Shown piece by piece: positions 8,503-15,994 of a stretch of DNA of 18,689 bases (position 1 is the first letter of the stretch; the number at the start of each line of letters is the position of its first letter). The position numbers and the translations under genes were made by a program. The notes beneath the pieces were generated by a model. The model did no database searches and was not told the DNA's origin. It saw only the letters and a program-made list of their open reading frames with translations. Source of the stretch: Bacteroidetes bacterium 4572_114 (GTDB lineage Bacteria; Bacteroidota; Bacteroidia; Bacteroidales; 4484-276). The stretch lies in assembly GCA_002254335.1 (NCBI GenBank), contig NIVA01000050.1, forward strand, positions 1 to 18,689, read 5' to 3'.

Positions 8503-8662
8503 AATTGATCTAATGTCTAATTCTCTAACAAAGTTCTAATGACCAATGACCAAAAGTTCTAACAGGATGCTCTTTTTAGAAATTTGCATTTGGGATTTAT
8601 TTAGAGCAATTAGAGTAATTAGATTTAGAAATTTGTTGTTGGGATTTATTTAGGTCAATTAG
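8503..8662. repeat. Right flank of the four-helix-bundle unit, with a tandem 36-bp module
   Basis: Beginning at the base after the four-helix-bundle stop codon, AATTGATCTAATGTCTAATT (8503-8522) repeats the left flank and stays similar for about 25 bp more. Two 36-bp copies follow at 8578-8613 and 8627-8662 (31 of 36 positions matching, period 49 bp). GACCAAT is doubled at about 8541-8553. The first 36-bp copy contains the 18-bp inverted match to 8036-8053. No ORF of note is present. Confidence 0.75.
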
Positions 8663-8692
8663 AAATTAACCTAATTGATCTAATGTCTAATT
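8663..8692 (+). repeat. 30-bp direct repeat, right copy
   Basis: Identical to 8013-8042. It supplies the ATG (8683) and the first codons of the outer-membrane-factor frame. Just before it, GGTCAATTAG (8653-8662) is a near-complement of CTAATTGATC (8671-8680), so this end can form a small hairpin. Confidence 0.85.
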
Positions 8693-10059
8693 CGGAATAC
8701 GATGGCCCTACCTCATTTCGGTTCGATTCTATTACAACCGATACAATAGTTAACCTTCGCTGGTGGGACTTATTTAACGATGATGTATTGGACACCTTGA
8801 TTGCCCGGGCACTGGAGAACAATAAAGACGTTATGGTTGCCGCAGCAAGAGTAGATGCAGCTGCTGCAAACCTTGGTTATACCAAGGCCGATCAATGGCC
8901 TTCATTTGGCTACAATGCTGGTGCGGGCAGTGGAAATTCAGTGAATGGTGTTACAACATTACCAGATGTAACCAACAACTTTTTTGCCTTTCCTCAAATG
9001 GAATGGGAAATTGGTTTCTGGGGGAAATACCGGAGGCTCAACGAATCGGCACGTGCCGGCCTTTTAGCATCCGAATATGGTTTACGAACGGTGCAGATCA
9101 GCTTAATATCTGCTGTAGCTTCCACCTATTTCTCACTATTGGATAATATGGCCAAGCTGGAAATTTCACAAAGGACGCTGGAGGCAAGAGACAGTTCTAC
9201 ACAAATTATCCAGGCCAGGTTCGATTATGGCATTGTGCCCGAAATAGACCTGAACCAGGCACAGATACAGCAGGCAATTTCTGCTGTATCTGTGCCAATT
9301 TACACAAGGGCCATTGCATTCAACGAAAGTACGCTTAGCATTTTACTGGGTGGATATCCTGATGAAGTTATAACCGGGCTACAATTGATCGACCAGATTG
9401 AGCCACCTGATATCCCCAATGGCTTGCCCTCGCAGTTATTAACCCGTAGGCCTGATGTAATGCAGGCAGAGGCAGAATTTGCTTCGCAGAATGCACTCAT
9501 AGGGGCGGCACAGGCAATGAGGTGGCCATCATTGAGTTTAACCGGATTGCTGGGTGTGGCAACATCGGATTTGTCAGCACTAAGTTCTGCAGGACTTGGA
9601 TGGTCGGCCACCGGTGTAATCTTTGGCCCAATATTCCATTTCGGGAAAAACAAAAGAAGGGTTGAAATCGAAAAGGCCAATACCGAAGCTGCACTAAGAA
9701 CATACGAAAATGTTACGCTGCAGGCTTTTGCCGAGGTTGAAGCTGCACTGATATCCATTTCAACACTGCGCGAGGAATTACTGGCACAGGAACGCAGGTA
9801 CGAAGCAGCGATGAATGCCGAGTATCTATCAGCCCAGCGCTACGATAAAGGTCAAACCAGTTACCTGGAGGTACTCGAATCGCAACGGCAATCCTTCGAT
9901 GCCCAATTGAGCTATTCACAAACCAGAAGAGATTTATTGGGGGCACACGTGGGATTATACAAAGCACTTGGCGGCGGCTGGCTGTCACCCGAAGAAGAAC
10001 AGGCCTTTATTGAGGCCCAACAAGCAGTTGACTCAACAAATCAGGCCCAGGGCAGATAA
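8683..10059 (+). CDS. RND efflux outer-membrane factor (TolC/OprM/NodT type), N-terminus apparently lost
   Basis: The 458-residue frame matches the mature part of an outer-membrane efflux protein: two OEP repeats of long Ala/Gln/Glu-rich helices (about 40-235 and 250-440) alternating with strands, the early motif LRWWDLFNDDVLDTLIARALENNKDV (25-50), and LTRRPDVMQAEAEFASQNALIGAA in the middle. Together with the two upstream genes it would complete a tripartite pump spanning to the outer membrane. Oddity: relatives start with a signal peptide and lipobox, but here the frame starts MSNSEYDGPTSFRF with none. Upstream in frame there is no ATG, GTG or TTG before the TAG at about 8626-8628, and ATG 8683 lies inside a repeat. 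The gene therefore looks 5'-truncated by the insertion and its product would stay in the cytoplasm. The stop TAA (10057-10059) coincides with the start of repeat copy 2. Confidence 0.88.
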   Translation: MSNSEYDGPTSFRFDSITTDTIVNLRWWDLFNDDVLDTLIARALENNKDVMVAAARVDAAAANLGYTKADQWPSFGYNAGAGSGNSVNGVTTLPDVTNNFFAFPQMEWEIGFWGKYRRLNESARAGLLASEYGLRTVQISLISAVASTYFSLLDNMAKLEISQRTLEARDSSTQIIQARFDYGIVPEIDLNQAQIQQAISAVSVPIYTRAIAFNESTLSILLGGYPDEVITGLQLIDQIEPPDIPNGLPSQLLTRRPDVMQAEAEFASQNALIGAAQAMRWPSLSLTGLLGVATSDLSALSSAGLGWSATGVIFGPIFHFGKNKRRVEIEKANTEAALRTYENVTLQAFAEVEAALISISTLREELLAQERRYEAAMNAEYLSAQRYDKGQTSYLEVLESQRQSFDAQLSYSQTRRDLLGAHVGLYKALGGGWLSPEEEQAFIEAQQAVDSTNQAQGR

Positions 10060-10173
10060 ATATTTAGGTGAATAGCTGTCAGACAGTTTAAATTAAAAGT
10101 CAGCCTTAACACTTTAGCTTCTGTGTATAATATAGAAGGTAACTATCTGACAGCTTTTTAGGCCGGACTCATG
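10057..10173 (+). repeat. Hairpin-forming MITE-like element, copy 2 (left end missing)
   Basis: This aligns to 3421-3538 in the same orientation with about 11 mismatches and 3 gap positions in 119 columns (about 88%). The internal arms AGCTGTCAGACA and ATCTGACAGCT and the right end GACTCATG are kept, but the left 20-bp terminal repeat of copy 1 (3401-3420) is absent; coding sequence of the outer-membrane factor is in its place. The first three bases of the repeat, TAA, are that gene's stop codon. The AI-2E-type transporter starts 15 bp after its right end. Confidence 0.72.
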
Positions 10174-10188
10174 CAATAAAGAATAACA

Positions 10189-11265
10189 ATGGCAAATAAC
10201 AATTCAATTACCAGGCAATGGCCCGTTGCGCTAAACATAGCCGCTTTCATCATTATCATAGCAGGTGTAATGTACGCACAATCTTTGGTTGCCCAATTAT
10301 TAATGGCCCTTTTTATAAGTGTAATTTGCGCCCAGCCTATTGATTGGCTCCAAAAAAAGAAAGTACCACAAGGCCTTGCAATTGCAATTGTGTTTATTGG
10401 GATAATGGCCATATTTTTTGGGTTTGGCAAACTCATTGGGTCATCATTATCTTCCTTTTCGGAGGATGCGCCAAAATATGAGAAAAACCTTCAGGAAATG
10501 GGAAGTGTTATTTTGCAATATGCCGATCAAATGGGGGTGAATATTTCAACTGATGAAATGACCAGGATGTTTGACCCTTCAAAAGTCATGGGCATCACCG
10601 CCGGGTTTCTGGGACAATTGGGCGATTTTATGGGCGATGCATTCACAATTTTCTTCCTCGTGCTTTTTTTATTGATGGAAATTGACAGCTTCTCAATTAA
10701 AGCCAGGGCCATTGTTAAGGACACCAAAGGCTCACTGGCCTTTTTTAACACCATCGGCAACAGCATCCGTCATTATCTTTCCATTAAAACCATGACCAGC
10801 CTTTTAACAGGAACCCTTATTTGGATGAGCCTCGCCATTATCGGTGTTGATTATGCTATCATTTGGGCATTGATTGCTTTCCTGTTAAATTATATCCCCA
10901 ACATCGGTTCTATTATTGCCGCCATCCCGGCTATTTTATTTGCAGCGGTCCAGCTTGGTTTTGGCGGGGTGGTTTGGGTTACCGGTGTTTTTGTTGCTGT
11001 AAACACGATAATAGGAAGTGTAATAGAACCAAAGATAATGGGAAGAGGTATGGGGCTGTCAACATTCATAGTTTTTGCTTCCCTGATTTTCTGGGGGTTT
11101 ATGCTCGGCACAATCGGCATGTTCCTCTCCGTGCCGCTTACCATGGCCATCAAGATTATGCTCGAACAAAACCCAAAAACCGAATGGATAGCTATCCTTT
11201 TGGGGACACAACGTGAGGCTCAAGTTATCCTTGATAGAAAAGAAGGGTTGATCGACAATTCATAA
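10189..11265 (+). CDS. AI-2E family transporter (PerM/TqsA, UPF0118)
   Basis: The 358-residue membrane protein has about seven to eight hydrophobic helices: two at the N-terminus (about 13-65), one at about 66-90, a polar helical middle (about 90-140), then further helices from about 145 to 340. The C-terminal segment contains the typical run FLLNYIPNIGSIIAAIPAIL and VIEPKIMGRGMGLSTFIVFASLIFWGFMLG, which is diagnostic for the family. Members include E. coli TqsA (autoinducer-2 export) and PerM; other members are implicated in Na+/H+ antiport, so the substrate here is open. The ATG at 10189 follows the repeat element closely. It is separated from the RND operon by the element and may be read through from it; no own promoter was recognised. 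Confidence 0.92.
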   Translation: MANNNSITRQWPVALNIAAFIIIIAGVMYAQSLVAQLLMALFISVICAQPIDWLQKKKVPQGLAIAIVFIGIMAIFFGFGKLIGSSLSSFSEDAPKYEKNLQEMGSVILQYADQMGVNISTDEMTRMFDPSKVMGITAGFLGQLGDFMGDAFTIFFLVLFLLMEIDSFSIKARAIVKDTKGSLAFFNTIGNSIRHYLSIKTMTSLLTGTLIWMSLAIIGVDYAIIWALIAFLLNYIPNIGSIIAAIPAILFAAVQLGFGGVVWVTGVFVAVNTIIGSVIEPKIMGRGMGLSTFIVFASLIFWGFMLGTIGMFLSVPLTMAIKIMLEQNPKTEWIAILLGTQREAQVILDRKEGLIDNS

Positions 11266-11367
11266 CATCCCCCAATCAAAAAACCGGGTTAATCCGGAAT
11301 TCTTCAAGCCCCAAATATGAAGGAATTTATACAAATAGTTAAGATAAATAATTTTAATAACAAATAG
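11266..11367. other. Intergenic stretch with no identifiable gene
   Basis: After the transporter stop there is a weak GC hairpin (CCGG/CCGG around 11283-11297) without a T tract, then AT-rich sequence. An ATG-initiated 16-codon frame (11317-11367) has no recognisable content. The sequence is too short to encode the missing N-terminus of the following gene. Confidence 0.5.
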
Positions 11368-11379
11368 TTTGAAAAAAAA

Positions 11380-11385
11380 AGGAGG
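11380..11385 (+). promoter_or_regulatory. Strong Shine-Dalgarno-like motif pointing to an out-of-frame ATG
   Basis: AGGAGG is followed after 5 nt by ATG 11391, ideal spacing by textbook rules but unusual for this phylum. The ATG frame closes at TGA 11481-11483 after 30 codons. The neighbouring frame is the one that carries the protein-like sequence running into the large downstream ORF. Confidence 0.45.
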
Positions 11386-11394
11386 TCAAAATGT

Positions 11395-12777
11395 ACAAAA
11401 GTTTCCATTTTCGATTATTCCGAAAGGAAAGTAATTGGTGTCGATCACCAAAACAAAACTTATTACGAAGCTTCCTGGGATGAATATTCTAAAGAATATA
11501 TTGATTATATGAGAGGCGCACAGGACAGGCAAAAAGAGATGATGATGAAAAAAACGGGCATGACCGAAGAAGGATACAATGCCATGATGAAAAAGCAAAT
11601 GCAGATGATGAAAAGCATGTCTGAAAATATGAAGCAGCAACAAGGATCAATGGAGATAAAAATAGAAAACGCCGGGACTGAGAAAGTTGCCGGGTACGAC
11701 TGCATCCATTATGTGATAACAAACCACGGCCGTCCTGTCCAGGATGTCTGGGTGTCGCCTGCTGTTGATGCCCTTATCGAAAATGAAATTGGATCGCAGG
11801 CTTTAGAAGAAGCAGAAGAAATGGCAAATGAAATGCAGGCGGAAATGAAAAAAATAAGTGCCCAAACAATGAAGGATATGGGAATGGACGAAGACGATAT
11901 GGAAGGTGGTGACGTTGAGAAGGCCAGGGCAGAAATTGAAGAAAAAGGATACCTTATGATGTCGAGGGAAATGGATGGTATGTTTGGTGGGATGAACCAA
12001 TATGAAGACCCGGTGTGCGATGTCAGCATATCAACGGGCAACATCGATAATTCCGTTTTTCGGGTCCCCGCAGGTTATAAGGAAGTTCCTGTAAAAGAAT
12101 TTTTGATTACACAAGTGCAATCGGGAATGGAGGATGATATGAGTGATGAAGATGCGCAAAAAATGGCTGAATTTTATGGCGCAATGGATGATACCGATGA
12201 TTCCGGACCGGGGGAGATGGACATCAACGACATAAAGGTATGTTCGGCAGGAGTGGGCAAATCCTTTAGTTTAAACCTTTCGGGCGATGGCGAAAAAGAA
12301 CCGGTTGAACTTGATGCTATCCTGAAAAAAAATACAGAAATGGGGTTTGAATTTCAGGATATACAAACCTGTTCTTATATACCGTCATCAAAAATATTTG
12401 GTGTAAAAATAAATGGGTCCAGCGTTCAGGGCGCTTTGTTTTACAAAGGGGAAAAAGAATATATCCAGGTTATTTTAAGTGTTTCAAAAGACAAAGCAGA
12501 TGAGGGCAGTTCTATTGAAGCATATTACGTTCATAATCCAGGGGCCGGCGGCAAACCTGAAAAAACAACGGTACAAGGCCACGAAATAATTTACGCTACT
12601 TCGTCCGATCTTGCTGGTAGAACAAACCAAAAGGTGGAAGTACTGCTGGGCAAAAATGTGAGTTTGATGGTTATTTTGGCCAACGTAAACGGAAAAAATG
12701 ATTTTAGTGTCAAGCTAATTGATTGGGTAAATGAAGCATTCGATTTTTCCAAATTCGAAGATCCCGACTGGATGTGA
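11395..12777 (+). pseudogene. DUF4412-like, Met-rich acidic protein, 5' end broken or shifted
   Basis: The first start codon in frame is ATG 11509 (422 residues), but convincing coding sequence runs upstream from about 11395: KVSIFDYSERKVIGVDHQNKTYYEASWDEYSKEYIDY and on into the ORF, with no ATG, GTG or TTG before the TAG at 11365. The stretch resembles the 'mMiDhenKtYye' part of secreted DUF4412-type proteins, which is normally preceded by a signal peptide and tens of residues; those are missing here. Next come a Met-rich helix (MMKKQMQMMKSMSENMKQQ), the core KVAGYDCIHYVITNHGRPVQDVWVSP, a long acidic helical insert, and a second, unassigned domain (from about residue 244 of the 422) ending in FSKFEDPDWM. 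Removing T11394 would join the ATG at 11391 to this frame. Function unknown. It could still be translated from 11509 as a cytoplasmic fragment, so 'pseudogene' is a judgement. Confidence 0.6.
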
Positions 12778-12797
12778 TGTCAGGTAATAGAGATAAG

Positions 12798-12836
12798 ATG
12801 GAACAGGGCACTAATACCCTGTTCCATAAGTTTTAT
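12798..12836. terminator. Bidirectional terminator between convergent genes
   Basis: ATGGAACAGGG (12798-12808) and CCCTGTTCCAT (12817-12827) form a perfect 11-bp stem with an 8-nt loop, followed by AAGTTTTATT on the plus strand. It lies 20 bp after the plus-strand gene and about 40 bp beyond the end of the minus-strand saccharopine dehydrogenase, so it can serve both. Confidence 0.82.
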
Positions 12837-12869
12837 TAAAAATGTATCCTAAAACCCCTAAGCCACAAA

Positions 12870-14207
12870 CTATTTAATAATCTCACTCTCCGGCAACCCG
12901 TATTCTTCAATCATTTTAATGTCCATGTCTTCCAGGCGGTCGAGGATTGGATTGTAAATTTCTGGTATTACAGGGATATGGACGCCCTTGGCATTTATCT
13001 TGCCTTCGAGCAGCATCTCAACACCTACTGCTGCAGGCAGGGCCACTGTCCGTGCAATTGCCGTATCGGTAGCCAATGTCCCGAAATCTAACATGCGCGA
13101 TTTGATAACCTCTCTTTTTCCATCTGGGTAACTTGCCAGGAATGTATGTTGCATCACAACCATGTCCCTCTCTTCACGGCCAATCATCATTTTGTCGATC
13201 ATTACATCCGAGGTTATTTCAAAAGGTGTATCCTCGCCCCTGTCCATGGGCTTGTTGCTGAACAAACCAAGCCACTCGACAGCATCGAGGGAATAACTAT
13301 CGACACCTATACCAAGGTAACCTGCTGCTTTTTGCCTGATGTTATCTGAATTTTCCGCGCCAATCATCATGGCGATAAAATCTGCATAGGTTTTACCGGT
13401 AAAATCCATTTTATCGTTGGTGATGAGGTGCAAACGTTTGATGGCGTCCAACGACTCACACCAGCCTTTATGCCTGAATGTGCCACGGAACATGGTGGCG
13501 GTCTCAGGGATTTTATACAATTCAATGTATGGGAAGGAATCGCGGTTGGGATATACCTGCAACGGGCCAACATCAGGAAAATCCACACCAAACGGGCTTT
13601 TAAACAAGTCGATGGGATCGACAATTATTTCCTTGCCATGGCGGAGGTACCTGCCATCGTTGTTGCTGGCCATTACCACCCCTTTGGGGCTCCACGAAAA
13701 TTTATAATTGAAAGGGTTGTCGCATGCCTCTGGTGCCGGCAACGCACCGCACAGGGAGTAAAACTCTTCGATTTTACCATCCAGGTTGTGTACGTGGTCT
13801 ATGATGCGCATGGCCGACATGTGGTCGATCCCGGGATCAAGCCCGATTTCGTTAAGGATAAGTATATCGGCAGCTTTGGCCTCCTCGTCTAAGGCCTTCA
13901 TTTTTGGCAGGACGTAGGAGGTTGTTACCATATTTTTTTTATGGGCTATGCATTTTTTTGCCACCATCGTATGGTAAGCGTAAGGCAACAGGCTAACGCT
14001 GATGTCGTGTGTGGCAACCAATGTGTCTAATGTGGATTCGTCGTCCACCGTCCACTCAAGGGAAGTCCCCTGTGGGTGCCCATCTATCATGGCATCGGCT
14101 TTTGATTTTGTGCGTGTGGCCACAGTTACTTTATAGCCACGGTTCAATAGGTATTGTACAATTGGTTTTACGACCATTCCAGCCCCTAAAATCAGTACTT
14201 TTTTCAT
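12870..14207 (-). CDS. Saccharopine dehydrogenase (glutamate-forming type), paralogue 1
   Basis: The 445-residue enzyme matches the SDH half of LKR/SDH. It oxidises saccharopine to glutamate and 2-aminoadipate 6-semialdehyde with NAD(P)+, in the cytoplasm. The N-terminal Rossmann motif LILGAGMVVKP (5-15) binds the nucleotide. The family landmarks SLLPYAYH (72-79), TTSYVLPKM (95-103), NEIGLDPGIDHM (119-130) and NPFNYKFSWSPKGV (164-177) are all intact. The start is ATG (14205-14207). It is the distal gene of a minus-strand pair: 17 nt separate it from the upstream paralogue, so the two are almost certainly co-transcribed. A shared terminator hairpin (12798-12827) follows. Because lysine biosynthesis in Bacteroidota normally uses the diaminopimelate route, the degradative direction is more likely (inference). 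Confidence 0.9.
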   Translation of the reverse strand: MKKVLILGAGMVVKPIVQYLLNRGYKVTVATRTKSKADAMIDGHPQGTSLEWTVDDESTLDTLVATHDISVSLLPYAYHTMVAKKCIAHKKNMVTTSYVLPKMKALDEEAKAADILILNEIGLDPGIDHMSAMRIIDHVHNLDGKIEEFYSLCGALPAPEACDNPFNYKFSWSPKGVVMASNNDGRYLRHGKEIIVDPIDLFKSPFGVDFPDVGPLQVYPNRDSFPYIELYKIPETATMFRGTFRHKGWCESLDAIKRLHLITNDKMDFTGKTYADFIAMMIGAENSDNIRQKAAGYLGIGVDSYSLDAVEWLGLFSNKPMDRGEDTPFEITSDVMIDKMMIGREERDMVVMQHTFLASYPDGKREVIKSRMLDFGTLATDTAIARTVALPAAVGVEMLLEGKINAKGVHIPVIPEIYNPILDRLEDMDIKMIEEYGLPESEIIK

Positions 14208-14224
14208 TTTCTAAAAATTTAAGT

Positions 14225-15580
14225 TTAATAATTAAAATAATCTTCGTTAACTATTTTTTCTTTAATAAATTTAATTCCATGCTCCTCCAGCTCCTTCAAC
14301 ACAGGTTTGTATATCTCCTTGATGGTTGGCACCTGTACGCCACTCAGGTTTATATCCCCGTTAAGGATCAGTTTTGACGCAATGGCAACGGGCAGCCCTA
14401 CAGTCTTCGACATAGCTGTATGGATGTGATCGTCACCCTCCGTTATCATCGAAGAAATAATCCTTTCCTTTTTCCCTTTTTCATCAAAACCAAACCTGTG
14501 CTGCATCACTATCATATCCCGGTCGTCCTTGTTGAAGCGCCATTTATCCTCTAACAGATGTTGAAGTATTCGGGCAGGTGTTGCCTTTTTCAGCCCAATT
14601 TTTCTTTGTTTGTCGAACAGGCCCAGCCAACGGAGGCGGTACATAATATCCGAATCCTCATCAGCACCAACATATTCGGCTACTTTTTTCTCAAGCGGTA
14701 CCTCCGGCCTATACTTTAAAAACGTTTCGGTGAAATCGCCATACGACATATTTTCTGAATTTTCGACGGTATAGGTATCATCGGTCATGCCCAATTGCAC
14801 CAAAGCATTCCAGGAACGGGAATAGCCCGGACGGCGCAATGTTCCGCGCACCATAGTCGGGATGTTACCTAAACCATATATTGACCGGTACTTCAACGAA
14901 TCGCGGTTCATATAAGTTTCAAACTCACCATAATCCAATACATTAACCCGTTGGATACGAGTAAACAACTTGTGATATGGAATGTATTTATACATTCCGT
15001 TGACGATTAGCTGTGCCGTGCCCTGTCCGGCGAGCACCACGTTTTTTGGTGACCAGGTAAATTTGTAATTCCAGGGGTTGTTGTCATATTTTGGTGCTAC
15101 CAGGCCACCTGTGAACGACCTGAAAGAGTTGAGTTTGCCACCCCTGCCCCTAATCTCATCAATTATCTGCATGGCCGACATGTGGTCTATACCAGGATCA
15201 ACGCCCATTTCGTTCAACAGGATTACACCGGCCTTTTTGGCCCCGGCATCCAGCAACTTGATTTCATCTGACACATAACACGTGTTGACCATGGGCTTGC
15301 CCAATTTAACGCAATACCCAGCAAGGAGGAAATGCATCCTCGATGGAAGCATCGAAACCACCAAATCGGCTTTGCTTACCTCATCCTGGCATTGTTGCTT
15401 ATCAAGTGCATCAAATTTTATTACCAGCCCGTTTGGATGGCCATCTACTTTCTTGTGGGCCAGGCCCTCATCAATATCAGCAACCTTAACTTTCCAGTCA
15501 TGTTTTACTGAATGACTAAGTAAATATTCGATGAGTGTCGAAGCTGACAACCCTGCACCGATTACCAGAATATTTTTCAC
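14225..15580 (-). CDS. Saccharopine dehydrogenase (glutamate-forming type), paralogue 2
   Basis: The 451-residue paralogue of the adjacent gene has the same layout: Rossmann motif VIGAGLSAS (6-14), SMLPSRMH (76-83), NTCYVSDEI (99-107), NEMGVDPGIDHM (123-134) and NPWNYKFTWSPKNV (168-181). The start codon is GTG (15578-15580); the in-frame sequence upstream offers nothing better, and an overlapping ATG-TGA sits one base away in another frame. Divergence from paralogue 1 is concentrated in the substrate domain (about 182-260), so the two may differ in substrate, cofactor or quaternary role, or form a hetero-oligomer. Which of them is the true saccharopine enzyme cannot be told here. No TAnnTTTG promoter was found in the 414 bp upstream. 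Confidence 0.88.
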   Translation of the reverse strand: MKNILVIGAGLSASTLIEYLLSHSVKHDWKVKVADIDEGLAHKKVDGHPNGLVIKFDALDKQQCQDEVSKADLVVSMLPSRMHFLLAGYCVKLGKPMVNTCYVSDEIKLLDAGAKKAGVILLNEMGVDPGIDHMSAMQIIDEIRGRGGKLNSFRSFTGGLVAPKYDNNPWNYKFTWSPKNVVLAGQGTAQLIVNGMYKYIPYHKLFTRIQRVNVLDYGEFETYMNRDSLKYRSIYGLGNIPTMVRGTLRRPGYSRSWNALVQLGMTDDTYTVENSENMSYGDFTETFLKYRPEVPLEKKVAEYVGADEDSDIMYRLRWLGLFDKQRKIGLKKATPARILQHLLEDKWRFNKDDRDMIVMQHRFGFDEKGKKERIISSMITEGDDHIHTAMSKTVGLPVAIASKLILNGDINLSGVQVPTIKEIYKPVLKELEEHGIKFIKEKIVNEDYFNY

Positions 15581-15994
15581 ATCAATTATTTGTTTTGTGT
15601 TTTTAATATATAACGTTGGGGCTATGAAGCGTGGCGGATTTTGAAACAGTTAATTTTCAATACTCTATAATGCTTATTAGGTGTTCAGAAATTTAATTTT
15701 ACTACCTCACCCGCCATGTTTTATGAGCCTTTGTTGTTCTTTCGTTTTTTATTCGATTATTGTCCGGGTAAACTTCATTATTTATTGGTGTCATTCTCAT
15801 GATAAATGAATAGCGAGTCTGATTTATACCCATAGGAAGTAGATTATTATATGGTAGTCCAAAATTGTTTTCCCCAGCCATGTTGGGCAATTTTGCTTCC
15901 TCTGAAACTATTTACTTTCATTTGATTTTCTCCAAAAAGCTCATAAGTTCCAACTACATCATTGGAAACTGTGTGCCCTTTTTAGTTTGTGGTA
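15581..15994. other. 414-bp gap inside the lysine-degradation cluster, no supported gene
   Basis: This AT-rich sequence lies between the LKR gene and the SDH pair. A minus-strand frame of 62 codons (15702-15890, MPNMAGENNFGLPYNN...) ends in KTWRVR and has no recognised family, start context or neighbours to support it; it might be debris of an older gene. A small hairpin, TTCCAA (15948-15953) with TTGGAA (15962-15967), followed on the minus strand by a five-T run (15934-15938), could be a weak terminator for the LKR gene. Nothing else was seen. Confidence 0.45.

Noticed and set aside
8013..8692. CRISPR-like array from repeated AATTGATCTAATGTCTAATT
   Set aside because: There are only three copies with irregular spacing (480 and 170 bp), one enclosing a gene. 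There are no spacers and no cas genes.
13428..13892. Plus-strand frame of 154 codons opposite saccharopine dehydrogenase paralogue 1
   Set aside because: It is antisense to a gene with intact family motifs, and its translation shows no domain.
15702..15890. 62-codon minus-strand ORF as a gene
   Set aside because: No family resemblance, no promoter or ribosome-site support, and low-complexity Asn/Arg-rich content. I left it as part of the intergenic description.
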